Below, piece by piece: positions 15,741 to 23,974 of a stretch of 46,177 bases of DNA; position 1 is the first letter of the stretch, and every line of letters starts with the position of its first letter. The position numbers were made by a program, and so were the translations under genes. The notes under the pieces are model-generated. The model saw only the letters and a program-made list of their open reading frames with translations, was not told the origin of the DNA and did no database searches. This stretch comes from JALZEG01 sp036258555. GTDB taxonomy: Bacteria > Actinomycetota > CADDZG01 > WHSQ01. The DNA lies in contig DATADL010000262.1 in assembly GCA_036258555.1 (NCBI GenBank), forward strand, positions 1 through 46,177. The letters are read 5' to 3'.

Positions 15741-17959
15741 GGTCCCGCGCGCTCCACCTGTACGTCGGCGCGCTCACGGCGGCGCTGGTCGCGGTGCTCT
15801 TCGTCGCGACGATCGACGCCGAGCCGGCGCGGGAGCTGCCGGCGTTCGCCGTGCTCACGATCCTGTTCGCGCTGACCGAGCTGACCGACCTCACGTTCCA
15901 CGGCAAGGGGGGCGACTGGGGCCTCAGCGCGTCGGAAGCGCTCCTCCTGCCGATGGTCGTGGTCCTGCCCGCCGGCGAGGCGGTGTGGGCCGTGACCCTT
16001 GCGATCGCCACCGCTCGCGTCTACCGCCGGAAGGCCGGGATCCTCAAGGGCGTCTTCAACGTCGCCCAGTACGGCTGCGGCGCGGCTGCAGCTGCCGCGG
16101 TGTGGCACCTGGGCGCGGAGCCCGCGCCCGAGCTGACCCTGCGGAACGCGGCCGTCGCCGCCCTCGCCGTCGTGACGTTCACCGTGCTGACGCACCTCTT
16201 CGTCGCCGTCGCGATGGCGATCACGTCCGGCGCGCGGCTGACGAGCGCGTTCGACGGCGTCTGGCGTCCCGCGGCGATGAACCTCGCCGGAAGCCTCGTC
16301 CTCGGCGTGCTCTTCGGGGCCGCCATCCTGTCGAGCAGGTGGACGGTCGCGGTCTTCCCGCTGCCGCTGCTCGGCCTCTACCTCGGCTACCGCGCCGTCC
16401 TCCGCCAGCGCGACGAAGCGGAGCGCCTGCGCCACCTCCACGCGGCGAGCAGGGCGCTCGCGGGGAGTCCCGAGCTCGACGTCGCGATCACGGGGTTCCT
16501 GCTGGCGGTCCGCGAGATCGTGTCGGCGCGCGAGACGAAGGCCGTGCTCAAGCTCGGTCGCGCGACCGTGTGGTCCGCCGTCGACGAGGAGGGCGTCGTC
16601 GCCCAGATGGCGCCGCTCGACCTCGGCCCCCTCGCTTCGCTGATGATGGAGGTCGAGATGCGCGAGTCGCCGGTCACCCTGTCGCGCGACGGAGGCGCCG
16701 GCGACCGGAGGCTCCTCGACGCGCTGGGCGCGCACAGCGCGGTCGCGGTTCCGCTGCTGGACGAAGAGGGCGTCCTCGGGTGCCTCGTCGCCCTCGACCG
16801 GGTGGGGGCGGGTGACTTCGGGGCGTCCGACGCGCTGCTGCTCGAAGCCGTCGGCGGCGAGCTGGTCACGACGCTGTCCTCGCATCGCCTCTACGACGAG
16901 ATCACCGAGGAGCGCCGCCGCTTCGCACGCATCTTCCACGGGTCGCGCGAGGGGATCGCGCTGCTCGACCGGCGCGGCTGCGTGCGCGCGTGGAACCCCG
17001 CGCTGGAGCGCATCACCGGCTACGCGGCCGCCGACGTCATGGGGCGCCAGCTGTGCGATCGCGTCGTGCTGCGCCGCGACGACCAGAGGCGCGTGACGAC
17101 GCCGGACCTGGTCGCCTCGACGGGGGCGAACGAGGTCGAGGTCGTGACGAAGGACGGGCCCGGACGGTGGGTGTCGGTCACGGCCGGCTCCGTCGACGCG
17201 GGCGAGCACCACGAGGTCGTGCTGCTCGTGCGCGACGTGACCGCGGAGCACGAGGCCGAGGAGGCGAAGTCGGACTTCCTGTCGACGATCAGCCACGAGC
17301 TGCGGACGCCGCTGACCAGCATCAAGGGCGCGCTGCAGGTGCTGGCGCGCGGGTCCGAGAACCTGTCCGACGACTTGTCGGACCAGATGGTGACCGTCAT
17401 GCAGCGCGGTTCGGACCGGCTCGAACGTCTCGTCATGAACCTCCTGCTGGTGTCGCAGATCGAGGCAGGGGGCCTCGCGCCGTCGGACGCCGAGGCGGTC
17501 GATCTCTCGGACCTCGTGCGCGCGACGGCGAAGAGGGTGCTCGACGGTCATCCCCACCGCGTGGTCGAAGACGAGCCCGGCCTCGTGGTCCGCGCCGACG
17601 CCGAGCGTCTCGAGCAGGCGGTGGCCCACGTCCTCGACAACGCGGCGAAGTTCGGCGGCCCAGGCGGCCTGGTCACGGTCACGGTCGCGCGGGACCAGGG
17701 GTACGCGCGGGTGTCGGTCGCCGACGAGGGCCCCGGCATACCGCGACCGGACCAGGACCGTGTCTTCGACCGCTTCGTCCGGCTCGGCCACGTGCTCACG
17801 CGGGAGACGCAGGGGGCCGGGGTGGGCCTGTTCATAGCCCGGCGCGCCCTCTCCGTCATGGGCGGTGGGATCTGGGTCGAGAGCGAGCCCGGACGCGGCT
17901 CGACGTTCCACCTGCAGGTGCCGCTGGCCCGGCCCGTGGCGGTGGCCGACTCGGCTTAG
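15731..17959 (+). CDS. Membrane sensor histidine kinase with GAF and PAS domains
   Basis: The product has 742 residues from the GTG at 15731, overlapping the protease stop by ten bases; a GTG at 15704 behind GGAAGG is an alternative. Six to seven hydrophobic segments (about residues 5-215) resemble an MASE-type sensor. A GAF domain (about 235-390), a PAS domain (about 400-515), a dimerisation H-box SHELRTPLTSIKGAL with His near 522, and an ATPase domain with LDNAAKF, ADEGPGIP and GAGVGLFIARR follow. All catalytic boxes are present. No response regulator lies nearby, so it is an orphan. Overlap with the protease suggests coupled expression. Confidence 0.88.
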   Translation: MGLRSRALHLYVGALTAALVAVLFVATIDAEPARELPAFAVLTILFALTELTDLTFHGKGGDWGLSASEALLLPMVVVLPAGEAVWAVTLAIATARVYRRKAGILKGVFNVAQYGCGAAAAAAVWHLGAEPAPELTLRNAAVAALAVVTFTVLTHLFVAVAMAITSGARLTSAFDGVWRPAAMNLAGSLVLGVLFGAAILSSRWTVAVFPLPLLGLYLGYRAVLRQRDEAERLRHLHAASRALAGSPELDVAITGFLLAVREIVSARETKAVLKLGRATVWSAVDEEGVVAQMAPLDLGPLASLMMEVEMRESPVTLSRDGGAGDRRLLDALGAHSAVAVPLLDEEGVLGCLVALDRVGAGDFGASDALLLEAVGGELVTTLSSHRLYDEITEERRRFARIFHGSREGIALLDRRGCVRAWNPALERITGYAAADVMGRQLCDRVVLRRDDQRRVTTPDLVASTGANEVEVVTKDGPGRWVSVTAGSVDAGEHHEVVLLVRDVTAEHEAEEAKSDFLSTISHELRTPLTSIKGALQVLARGSENLSDDLSDQMVTVMQRGSDRLERLVMNLLLVSQIEAGGLAPSDAEAVDLSDLVRATAKRVLDGHPHRVVEDEPGLVVRADAERLEQAVAHVLDNAAKFGGPGGLVTVTVARDQGYARVSVADEGPGIPRPDQDRVFDRFVRLGHVLTRETQGAGVGLFIARRALSVMGGGIWVESEPGRGSTFHLQVPLARPVAVADSA

Positions 17960-17962
17960 TCT
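17957..17962 (+). promoter_or_regulatory. -10 box of a probable leaderless ugd transcript
   Basis: TAGTCT fits TANNNT and lies six bases before the ATG at 17969, which has no ribosome-binding site. It overlaps the stop codon of the sensor kinase gene. Confidence 0.4.
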
Positions 17963-17968
17963 TCTCCG

Positions 17969-19282
17969 ATGCGCATCGGGGTGATCGGGACGGGTCACGT
18001 CGGCCTCGTCACCTGCGCGTCGCTGGCGAAGGTGGGCCACGACGTCGTCGGGACGGACGTGGACGCGGCCAAGGTGGCGATGCTGAAGGACGGCCGCTCG
18101 CCGTTCTACGAGCCGGGGCTCGACGAGATGCTCGCCGAGCTGCTCGAAGGGGGCTCGCTCACGTTCTCGACGGATTCCGAGGACGCCGTCGCCGAAGCCG
18201 ACGTCGCGTTCATCTGCGTCGGCACGCCGCCGCGGGCCACCGGTGAGGCCAACCTGGTCGCCGTCGAGCAGTCCGCGATCGACGTCGCGCGCAAGTCGAC
18301 CAAGCGCACCGTCGTGGTCGAGAAGTCGACGGTCCCCGCGGGGACCGCTCAGCGACTGCGCCGGACGCTGAAGCAGGTCCGCGGCTCGTCGCTCCCCGAG
18401 CTCGAGATCGCGTCCAACCCCGAGTTCCTGCGCGAGGGCAAGGCGATCGAGGACTCGATGAAGCCCGAGCGCATCCTCGTCGGCGCGGACTCGGAGTGGG
18501 CCTTCGAGAAGATGCGGGAGGTCTACGCCCCGTGGGTCGAGCAGGGCTACCGGCTCATCGAGACGAACATCGCCACCGCGGAGCTCGCCAAGCACGCCTG
18601 CAACGCCTTCTTGTCGTTGAAGATCTCGTTCGCGAACGCGCTCGCTCGCATGTGCGAGCGCGCCGGCGCGGACGTGGTCGACGTCGTGGACGTCATGGGA
18701 TCCGACTCCCGCATCGGCCGCGCGTTCCTGAACGCGGGCCTCGGATACGGGGGGTACTGCTTCCCCAAGGACATACAGGCGTTCGAGCGTCTCGCGAACG
18801 ACCTCGGCTACGACTTCTCGCTCCTCCGCGAGGTCGAGCGGATCAACGAAGAGGCGCTCGACGCCGCGGTCGAGAAGGTCGTCGACGCCCTCTGGAACCT
18901 CGAGGACAAGCGCGTCGCGCTGTTCGGCCTCGCGTTCAAGCCCGAGACGGACGACATCAGGTTCGCCCCCGCGCTCGGGCTCGCGCGCCGGCTGCTCGAC
19001 CGCGGCGCCGACGTCGTGGGATACGACCCGGTGGTCCGCGAGGAAGCCGTCCGGGAAGTGCAAGGACTGCGGCTGGCGCCGGACCCGTACGCGGCGGCGG
19101 ACGGCGCCGACTGCGTCGTGCTGTGCACCGAGTGGCAAGAGCTCAAGGACGTCGACCTGGGCAAGCTGAAGGCGTTGATGGCGAGGCCGATCCTGGTCGA
19201 CGGCCGCAACGCGTTCGATCCCGACGCCGTGGCGTCGGCGGGCTTCGCGTACTACCCGATGGGCCGCCGGGCCGTCGTCTGA
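17969..19282 (+). CDS. ugd: UDP-glucose 6-dehydrogenase
   Basis: The product has 437 residues, the normal length. The N-terminal NAD motif is GTGHVG (7-12), and the catalytic Cys264 lies in YGGYCFPKD, a slight variant of FGGSCFPKD. The motif NPEFLREGKA and the C-terminal GLAFKPETDDIRFAP are also typical. The enzyme oxidises UDP-glucose to UDP-glucuronate with two NAD+. The next gene converts UDP-glucuronate further, so the pair makes a sugar donor for surface glycans. No Shine-Dalgarno sequence is seen; the start is probably leaderless. Confidence 0.94.
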   Translation: MRIGVIGTGHVGLVTCASLAKVGHDVVGTDVDAAKVAMLKDGRSPFYEPGLDEMLAELLEGGSLTFSTDSEDAVAEADVAFICVGTPPRATGEANLVAVEQSAIDVARKSTKRTVVVEKSTVPAGTAQRLRRTLKQVRGSSLPELEIASNPEFLREGKAIEDSMKPERILVGADSEWAFEKMREVYAPWVEQGYRLIETNIATAELAKHACNAFLSLKISFANALARMCERAGADVVDVVDVMGSDSRIGRAFLNAGLGYGGYCFPKDIQAFERLANDLGYDFSLLREVERINEEALDAAVEKVVDALWNLEDKRVALFGLAFKPETDDIRFAPALGLARRLLDRGADVVGYDPVVREEAVREVQGLRLAPDPYAAADGADCVVLCTEWQELKDVDLGKLKALMARPILVDGRNAFDPDAVASAGFAYYPMGRRAVV

Positions 19283-19290
19283 ACGAGTCG

Positions 19291-20226
19291 ATGCCGACCG
19301 CGGCCGTCACCGGCGGAGCCGGCTTCCTCGGCTCGCACCTGTGCGAGCGTCTGGTGGGGGAGGGGTGGGACGTCGTCTGCCACGACTCACTCCTCACGGG
19401 CGACGTCGCCAACCTCAACGGTCTCCTCCGTGAGAGACGGTTCCGGTTCGAGGAGCGCGACGTGGCGACGGCGTTCGACGTCGAGGGACCCCTCGACTGG
19501 GTGCTGCACTTCGCGTCCCCCGCGTCGCCGCGCGACTACCTCGAGCTGCCGATCGAGACCCTGCGCGTCGGGTCGCTCGGAACGCTCAACGCCCTCGAGC
19601 TGGCGCGCTCGAAGGGCGCCGGCTTCATGGTGGCGTCGACGTCGGAGGTCTACGGCGATCCCAAGGAGCATCCGCAGAAGGAGTCTTACTGGGGACACGT
19701 CAACCCGATCGGGCCGCGCTCGGTGTACGACGAGGCGAAGCGTTTCACCGAGGCCGCGACCATGGCGTACCACCGAACGCACGGCGTGCCGGTGAAGATC
19801 ATCCGCATCTTCAACACGTACGGGCCCCGCATGCGGCGCAACGACGGGCGCGCGGTCCCGAACTTCGTCGACCAGGCCCTCAAGGGGCGGCCGTTGACGA
19901 TCCACGGCGACGGCAGCCAGACGAGGAGCCTGTGCTACGTCGACGACCTGATCGAGGGCATCTTCCGCTTCCTGAAGTCCGGCGAGCCGGGTCCGATGAA
20001 CATCGGCAACCCGCGGGAGGTGACGATCCTCGAGCTCGCCCGCATCGTCAACACCGCGGCGGGCGGGAGGTCGGAGGTCGTGTTCGAGCCGCGCCCGGTC
20101 GACGATCCCGAGATGCGCCGCCCCGACATCGCGTACGCGCGCGCGGCCCTCGGATGGGAGCCCGTCGTCGCGCTGGAGGAGGGCCTCGCGCGCACCATCG
20201 AGTGGGCCGCCGAGGCCTGGGTCTGA
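19291..20226 (+). CDS. UDP-glucuronate decarboxylase (UDP-xylose synthase)-like SDR enzyme
   Basis: The product has 311 residues and starts 8 bases after the ugd stop. GGAGFLGSH (8-16) is the Rossmann motif; ASTSEVYGDP...HPQ...YWGHVNPIGPRS followed by YDEAK (Tyr146, Lys150) matches the UXS family closely. It would decarboxylate UDP-glucuronate to UDP-xylose, directly using the ugd product. A bifunctional ArnA-like or 4-keto-releasing activity cannot be excluded. The gene converges with the LuxR-type regulator, with 12 bases between the two coding ends. Confidence 0.88.
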   Translation: MPTAAVTGGAGFLGSHLCERLVGEGWDVVCHDSLLTGDVANLNGLLRERRFRFEERDVATAFDVEGPLDWVLHFASPASPRDYLELPIETLRVGSLGTLNALELARSKGAGFMVASTSEVYGDPKEHPQKESYWGHVNPIGPRSVYDEAKRFTEAATMAYHRTHGVPVKIIRIFNTYGPRMRRNDGRAVPNFVDQALKGRPLTIHGDGSQTRSLCYVDDLIEGIFRFLKSGEPGPMNIGNPREVTILELARIVNTAAGGRSEVVFEPRPVDDPEMRRPDIAYARAALGWEPVVALEEGLARTIEWAAEAWV

Positions 20227-20238
20227 GGCGGCGGTCTC

Positions 20239-20652
20239 CTAACGGAAGCCGCGCCGCGCCAGCTCCGCGACGAGCTCGCTCGTCGTCGTAGCTCCGACGA
20301 GACGCCTCAGCCTGGCGAGCCTCCGGTACACCGTGCGCGAGGTCAGGTGCAGCTGGCGCGCGCAGTCGTCCACGGGTACCCCGCGCGCCACGAGACGCGC
20401 CAGCGCCAGGTCCTCGCCGTGCAGCTCCGATCCCGCCGGCTCGCCGGACAGCACCTCGTGCGCCTCGGACGGCAGGAGCGGGACGAGGAACATCGGCGTG
20501 GCACGGTCTCGCCACCTCTCGGGTAGCGCGGACGGCGCGACGAGTATCCAGCCGGGCGCGACGGACTCGGAGACGAGCTCTGCGGGGTGGGGGTTTTCTT
20601 CCGCTTTCAACCCAGTTCCTTTGCCTACTCGGGACAGACCCTGGACATTCAC
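20239..20652 (-). CDS. Small LuxR-type helix-turn-helix regulator
   Basis: The product has 137 residues from the GTG at 20652; a TTG at 20610 behind AAAGGA gives 123 residues and is equally good. The C-terminal 60 residues (DLALARLVARGVPVDDCARQLHLTSRTVYRRLARL) have the four-helix LuxR/GerE fold, with LHLTSRTVYRRLARL as recognition helix. The N-terminal part is short and shows no receiver or autoinducer domain. It lies head-to-head with the secreted Ig-like gene and may control it; this is inferred only from position. Confidence 0.75.
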   Translation of the reverse strand: MNVQGLSRVGKGTGLKAEENPHPAELVSESVAPGWILVAPSALPERWRDRATPMFLVPLLPSEAHEVLSGEPAGSELHGEDLALARLVARGVPVDDCARQLHLTSRTVYRRLARLRRLVGATTTSELVAELARRGFR

Positions 20653-20709
20653 TGGACACGACCCTTGATCGTTGGTGCTCCTCTCCCCTGAATACGTTCC
20701 ACAGGGCCA

Positions 20710-20738
20710 GAGATAACGCCGGGACCTGACAGGGACAA
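20710..20738 (-). promoter_or_regulatory. Possible promoter of the LuxR-type gene
   Basis: On the reverse strand TTGTCC (20738-20733) and TATCTC (20715-20710) are separated by 17 bases. The -35 matches four of six consensus bases. Transcription would start near 20703, giving a leader of about 50 bases before the GTG at 20652. Confidence 0.35.
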
Positions 20739-20759
20739 CCTGCTGACACCCGCGTTACC

Positions 20760-20797
20760 CGCGTGACGTGCATGCGTCTTCAGCGTGCAGTCACGCG
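20760..20797 (+). promoter_or_regulatory. Stable hairpin just upstream of the secreted Ig-like gene
   Basis: CGCGTGAC (20760-20767) pairs with GTCACGCG (20790-20797), and TGCATGC (20769-20775) pairs with GCGTGCA (20783-20789) with one G-T wobble, around the loop GTCTTCA. One unpaired G separates the two stems. The hairpin ends six bases before the ribosome-binding site GGAGAGG (20803-20809). As DNA it could also be an operator for a dimeric regulator such as the divergent LuxR-type protein. Confidence 0.6.
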
Positions 20798-20817
20798 TCG
20801 TCGGAGAGGTGAGTGAC

Positions 20818-22602
20818 ATGAAGGCAGAACGGAACGTCAGAACGCTGTCGCTCTCGATGCTCGTTGGGACGTTGATGACGCTGATCGTGCCGGTGGCGGC
20901 CTGGACGGCCGCAGCCGAGCCGAAGATCGCCTTCCTCAACCCGTCCAGCTTCGCCCTCGCGGGCGAGCGCGGCTACGTCGTGTCCGACGCCGCTACCGAC
21001 GTCGGCCCCGGCTGCTGCGACGCCTCCGACGGCAGCTACCGCTTGAGCGCGTGGGTGGCGGACTCACCCGCGGAGGCGACGGTCTTCTTCACCGTCGTCC
21101 AGGGCGCGCTGGACTTCGAGCTTCCTGCGGTCCAGGCGGCCGGCCCGACGTCGTCCGACACGTGGGAGGCGTCGTGGGACATCCCGCCCGAGGTCCTGAA
21201 CGGGCCGGCGACGATAACGGCCTACCTCGTCATGGACAACGAGCCGATCGCGCAGGCGAGCGTCGACGTAACCGTGATGCGGATAGAGCCCGCGATCGAC
21301 CTCGCGTACCCGCAGAGCGGAGGAGCGTTCGGGACGTTCGCGCCGCTGGCGTCGAGCTTGCCCGAAGACGGCTCCGCGAAGCGCAAGAACCCGATCGCGA
21401 CGGTGGACGCGCTGTACACCGCGACCCCCGACATGACGTTCGTCAGGACCTTCTACACGACCTCGCCCGCGGGCTCGGATCCCGTGTGGAAGACCTGCGG
21501 CACCGAGGTCATCGGGTCCAACAACGGCAACGCCGACAACGGCGTGAGATGCACGCTGCCGGTCGCGGCCGACGCACAGGCCGTGACTGCAGTGGCCGCG
21601 CTCGCGAACGACTCGCCCAACGACTACGACGATCGCTTCAACGAGTCGGGTGACGCCGTGCGCGTCGTGCCGTACGCGCAGCAGCCCGCGGAGGTCACGT
21701 TGAACGAGGTCGCCGAGCAGAGAGTCGACAAGGACGAGGGCACCGACCGCTTCTTCTGCAGCGCGACGGTCACCGCGACGGTCGTCGACCAGCTCGGCCG
21801 GGTGATCCCCGGCGCGAACGTCGACGCGGAGGCGGTCGGCCCGACCGATGCGCTCAGGTTCCACAGCTCGTCCGTGCTCGGTGGTCCGATCGCACCCGAC
21901 CGCGGGACCCACTCCACGGAGAGCTCGTTCGACTGCACCGGTGGCGGCGACGTGCCACCGCCGAACGCGAGCCCCGGGACCCAGGGCGAGCACCCGGTCT
22001 TCGGGTCGCCCGACCCGAAGCACGTCGAATCCGGCGGTGGAGGCACCAGTGACCGCGGGACCTTCGGCGTCAGGCTGTACTCGAGCGCGAACGGGGTCAC
22101 GCAGTACACCGTCTGGGCGGACGAGATCGACGACGGCTGCGCGGCCAACGACGACCGGTTCACCGTGGGCGAGCCGGCCGCCGCCGGCAGCGTCGGCTGG
22201 GCGACGAACCCGGACGTGCCCGTCCTTCGGACGCCCGCGGCGGTCGTCACGTGCGGCTCGGGAGGGGAGCCCTCGCCCGGCCCGACCGACCCACCTCAGC
22301 CCGCGGGCAGGTCGGTCGGGCTGCGCGCGGCCGACCGGAGCGTCCCCGCCGGGGAGCGCATCCGGCTGACCGGCAGGATCAGGTCGGGGGTCGCCGACTG
22401 CGCTGCCGAAGAGCACGTGACCCTCGAGGCACGGCGTCCGGGGCGGCGTTTCCGGGCGGTCGCCACGACCATCAGCCGCGACTCCGGGCGGTACCGCTTC
22501 CAGCTGTCCGCCACGAAGACCCGGGCGTACCGGGCCGTCCTCGACGCCACCGACATCTGCCTGGCGGCCAAGTCCCGAGCGGTCCGGGTCCGGGCGACGT
22601 AA
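20818..22602 (+). CDS. Large secreted protein with C-terminal Ig-like domain
   Basis: The product has 594 residues from the ATG at 20818, which follows GGAGAGG. A signal peptide ends near residue 33 (AAWTAAAEPK). The mature part has several beta-rich segments, a Cys-Cys pair (GPGCCDASDG), a region resembling a cleaved or Gly/Pro-rich loop (about 385-420), a Pro-rich spacer, and a final domain of about 100 residues (from RSVGLRAADRSVPAGERIRL) that resembles bacterial Ig-like or transthyretin-like domains. No enzyme motif is visible. A strong hairpin upstream and a hairpin terminator downstream make it a monocistronic unit. Confidence 0.8.
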   Translation: MKAERNVRTLSLSMLVGTLMTLIVPVAAWTAAAEPKIAFLNPSSFALAGERGYVVSDAATDVGPGCCDASDGSYRLSAWVADSPAEATVFFTVVQGALDFELPAVQAAGPTSSDTWEASWDIPPEVLNGPATITAYLVMDNEPIAQASVDVTVMRIEPAIDLAYPQSGGAFGTFAPLASSLPEDGSAKRKNPIATVDALYTATPDMTFVRTFYTTSPAGSDPVWKTCGTEVIGSNNGNADNGVRCTLPVAADAQAVTAVAALANDSPNDYDDRFNESGDAVRVVPYAQQPAEVTLNEVAEQRVDKDEGTDRFFCSATVTATVVDQLGRVIPGANVDAEAVGPTDALRFHSSSVLGGPIAPDRGTHSTESSFDCTGGGDVPPPNASPGTQGEHPVFGSPDPKHVESGGGGTSDRGTFGVRLYSSANGVTQYTVWADEIDDGCAANDDRFTVGEPAAAGSVGWATNPDVPVLRTPAAVVTCGSGGEPSPGPTDPPQPAGRSVGLRAADRSVPAGERIRLTGRIRSGVADCAAEEHVTLEARRPGRRFRAVATTISRDSGRYRFQLSATKTRAYRAVLDATDICLAAKSRAVRVRAT

Positions 22603-22620
22603 GGCGCTGTCACCCCCCGT

Positions 22621-22652
22621 CACCCCGGCGACGAAATCCCGTCGCCGGGGTG
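22621..22652 (+). terminator. Hairpin terminator after the secreted Ig-like gene
   Basis: CACCCCGGCGACG (22621-22633) and CGTCGCCGGGGTG (22640-22652) form a perfect 13-base-pair stem with loop AAATCC. No T-run follows, which is common for hairpin terminators in actinobacteria. Confidence 0.7.
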
Positions 22653-22777
22653 TACCGCGTCCAATTTCTGTTACTACCGCCTGGTTCGTGCGTATTAAGC
22701 AAAGCAATGGCATGATCGGGTCGCGTTCTCAGCGGGCCGGCCCATGCGGTGGGCGGAGAAATCCGGGGGAGATGAAG

Positions 22778-23917
22778 ATGGCGACGCAGGTGGAGTCCAG
22801 CTTCGAAGCCGTATGGCCGGACCTCGAACGGCGCATACATCGGTTCCTCAGCAGCAAGAAGGTCCCGGACAGCCAGCGCGAGGACGTCGTGCAGGAGACG
22901 GGCCTCCGCCTCTACCGCATGTGGGCCCAGGTCGATCCCGCGGGGTCGCCCATCGGCCTCGCGTTGACGATCGCGATGAACATCGTCCGCGACAACGCGC
23001 GCCGCGACTCCCACCGAACCGTCGTCGAGATCGAGCCCGACGTCCCGGCGATCTGCGACGTCGAGCGATCGGGTCTCGCGCGCCTCGAGCTCAGCCGCGT
23101 GCACCGCGCGCTGTCCGAGCTCACTCCCGCGCAGCGATCCGTCCTGCTGTCCGAGCTCGACCGCAACCAGCGTCCTCCGGAGGCGAGCGCCGCCGCGATC
23201 AAGATGCTGCGGATGAGGGCGCGGCGTAACCTCACCGCGATCCTCGAGCGCGCAGGGTGCGGCGTCCTCGTCGCACGGTGGCGCCGGCTGTTCGGCGTAC
23301 CGCAGCAGGTGTTCGTCCCCCGCGACCTCACGAAGGTCGAGCAGGGCATGGCCTCGAGCCTCGCGGGCGTAATGGCTGCGGCCGCGATCTCGCTGTCGCC
23401 GATCACCTCGCTGTTGGGGTTCGGCGGCCACGGGACGATCGAGCAGCGGACGCCGTCCGTCGTCGCGGAGGAGATCTGGGCCGCGGGGACCGCCGCAGCC
23501 CGGGCGTCGGCGGTTGCCGCCAACTCCGCGGCGGCCGTCACGCCGCGCGCCGCGAACCTGCTCGGCGAGTCGCCGCTCGTGCGACGCGCCGAGGCCACGG
23601 CGAAGATGAGCGCGGGACGGAAGGCCAAGGAGGCGGCTGCCGAAGACGCTCCCGCGGTCGACGTCCCGCTGCCCGGCGGCGAGGGCGAGATCCAGGGCGA
23701 CGGCTCGGTCGAGGTCGAGGTGCCCGCGCCGACGCTCGACCCCGGTGACGACAACCCGCTGTGCGACCCGACCGCTCCCGGGTGCGCCCCGGACCCGAGC
23801 GACCCTCCGGGCCACGCCGAGGTCTCGGCCCGCGTGCGCGTGCGCGACGTGGAGGTCGAGGTCCAGGTCGACACGGACGAGCTGGGGTCCGACGTCGTCG
23901 CCTCGGTCGACCTCTAG
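22778..23917 (+). CDS. ECF-type sigma factor with C-terminal membrane segment and exported tail
   Basis: The product has 379 residues. The ATG at 22778 lies six bases after GGGGGAG; the ATG at 22772 would be too close. Residues 10-75 form sigma region 2 (DSQREDVVQETGLRLYRMW, then LALTIAMNIVRDNARRD) and 105-157 form a region 4-like helix-turn-helix (LSELTPAQRSVLLSEL...AAAIKMLRMRARRNL). Ordinary ECF factors end near residue 180, but here a hydrophobic segment follows (about 191-214) and then a 160-residue acidic tail that would lie outside the membrane. This fits a membrane-tethered sigma factor or a sigma/anti-sigma fusion. The RTX gene follows at 57 bases. Confidence 0.8.
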   Translation: MATQVESSFEAVWPDLERRIHRFLSSKKVPDSQREDVVQETGLRLYRMWAQVDPAGSPIGLALTIAMNIVRDNARRDSHRTVVEIEPDVPAICDVERSGLARLELSRVHRALSELTPAQRSVLLSELDRNQRPPEASAAAIKMLRMRARRNLTAILERAGCGVLVARWRRLFGVPQQVFVPRDLTKVEQGMASSLAGVMAAAAISLSPITSLLGFGGHGTIEQRTPSVVAEEIWAAGTAAARASAVAANSAAAVTPRAANLLGESPLVRRAEATAKMSAGRKAKEAAAEDAPAVDVPLPGGEGEIQGDGSVEVEVPAPTLDPGDDNPLCDPTAPGCAPDPSDPPGHAEVSARVRVRDVEVEVQVDTDELGSDVVASVDL

Positions 23918-23974
23918 ACCCTTTCCGCACCGGAGGGCGGGAACGTCCCGCCCGCCCCGATCGTCCTTGGATAC

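Noticed and set aside
15275..19138. A very long antisense open frame on the minus strand.
   Set aside because: It is a by-product of high G+C over real plus-strand genes; its composition is Arg/Asp/Gly-rich with no domain.
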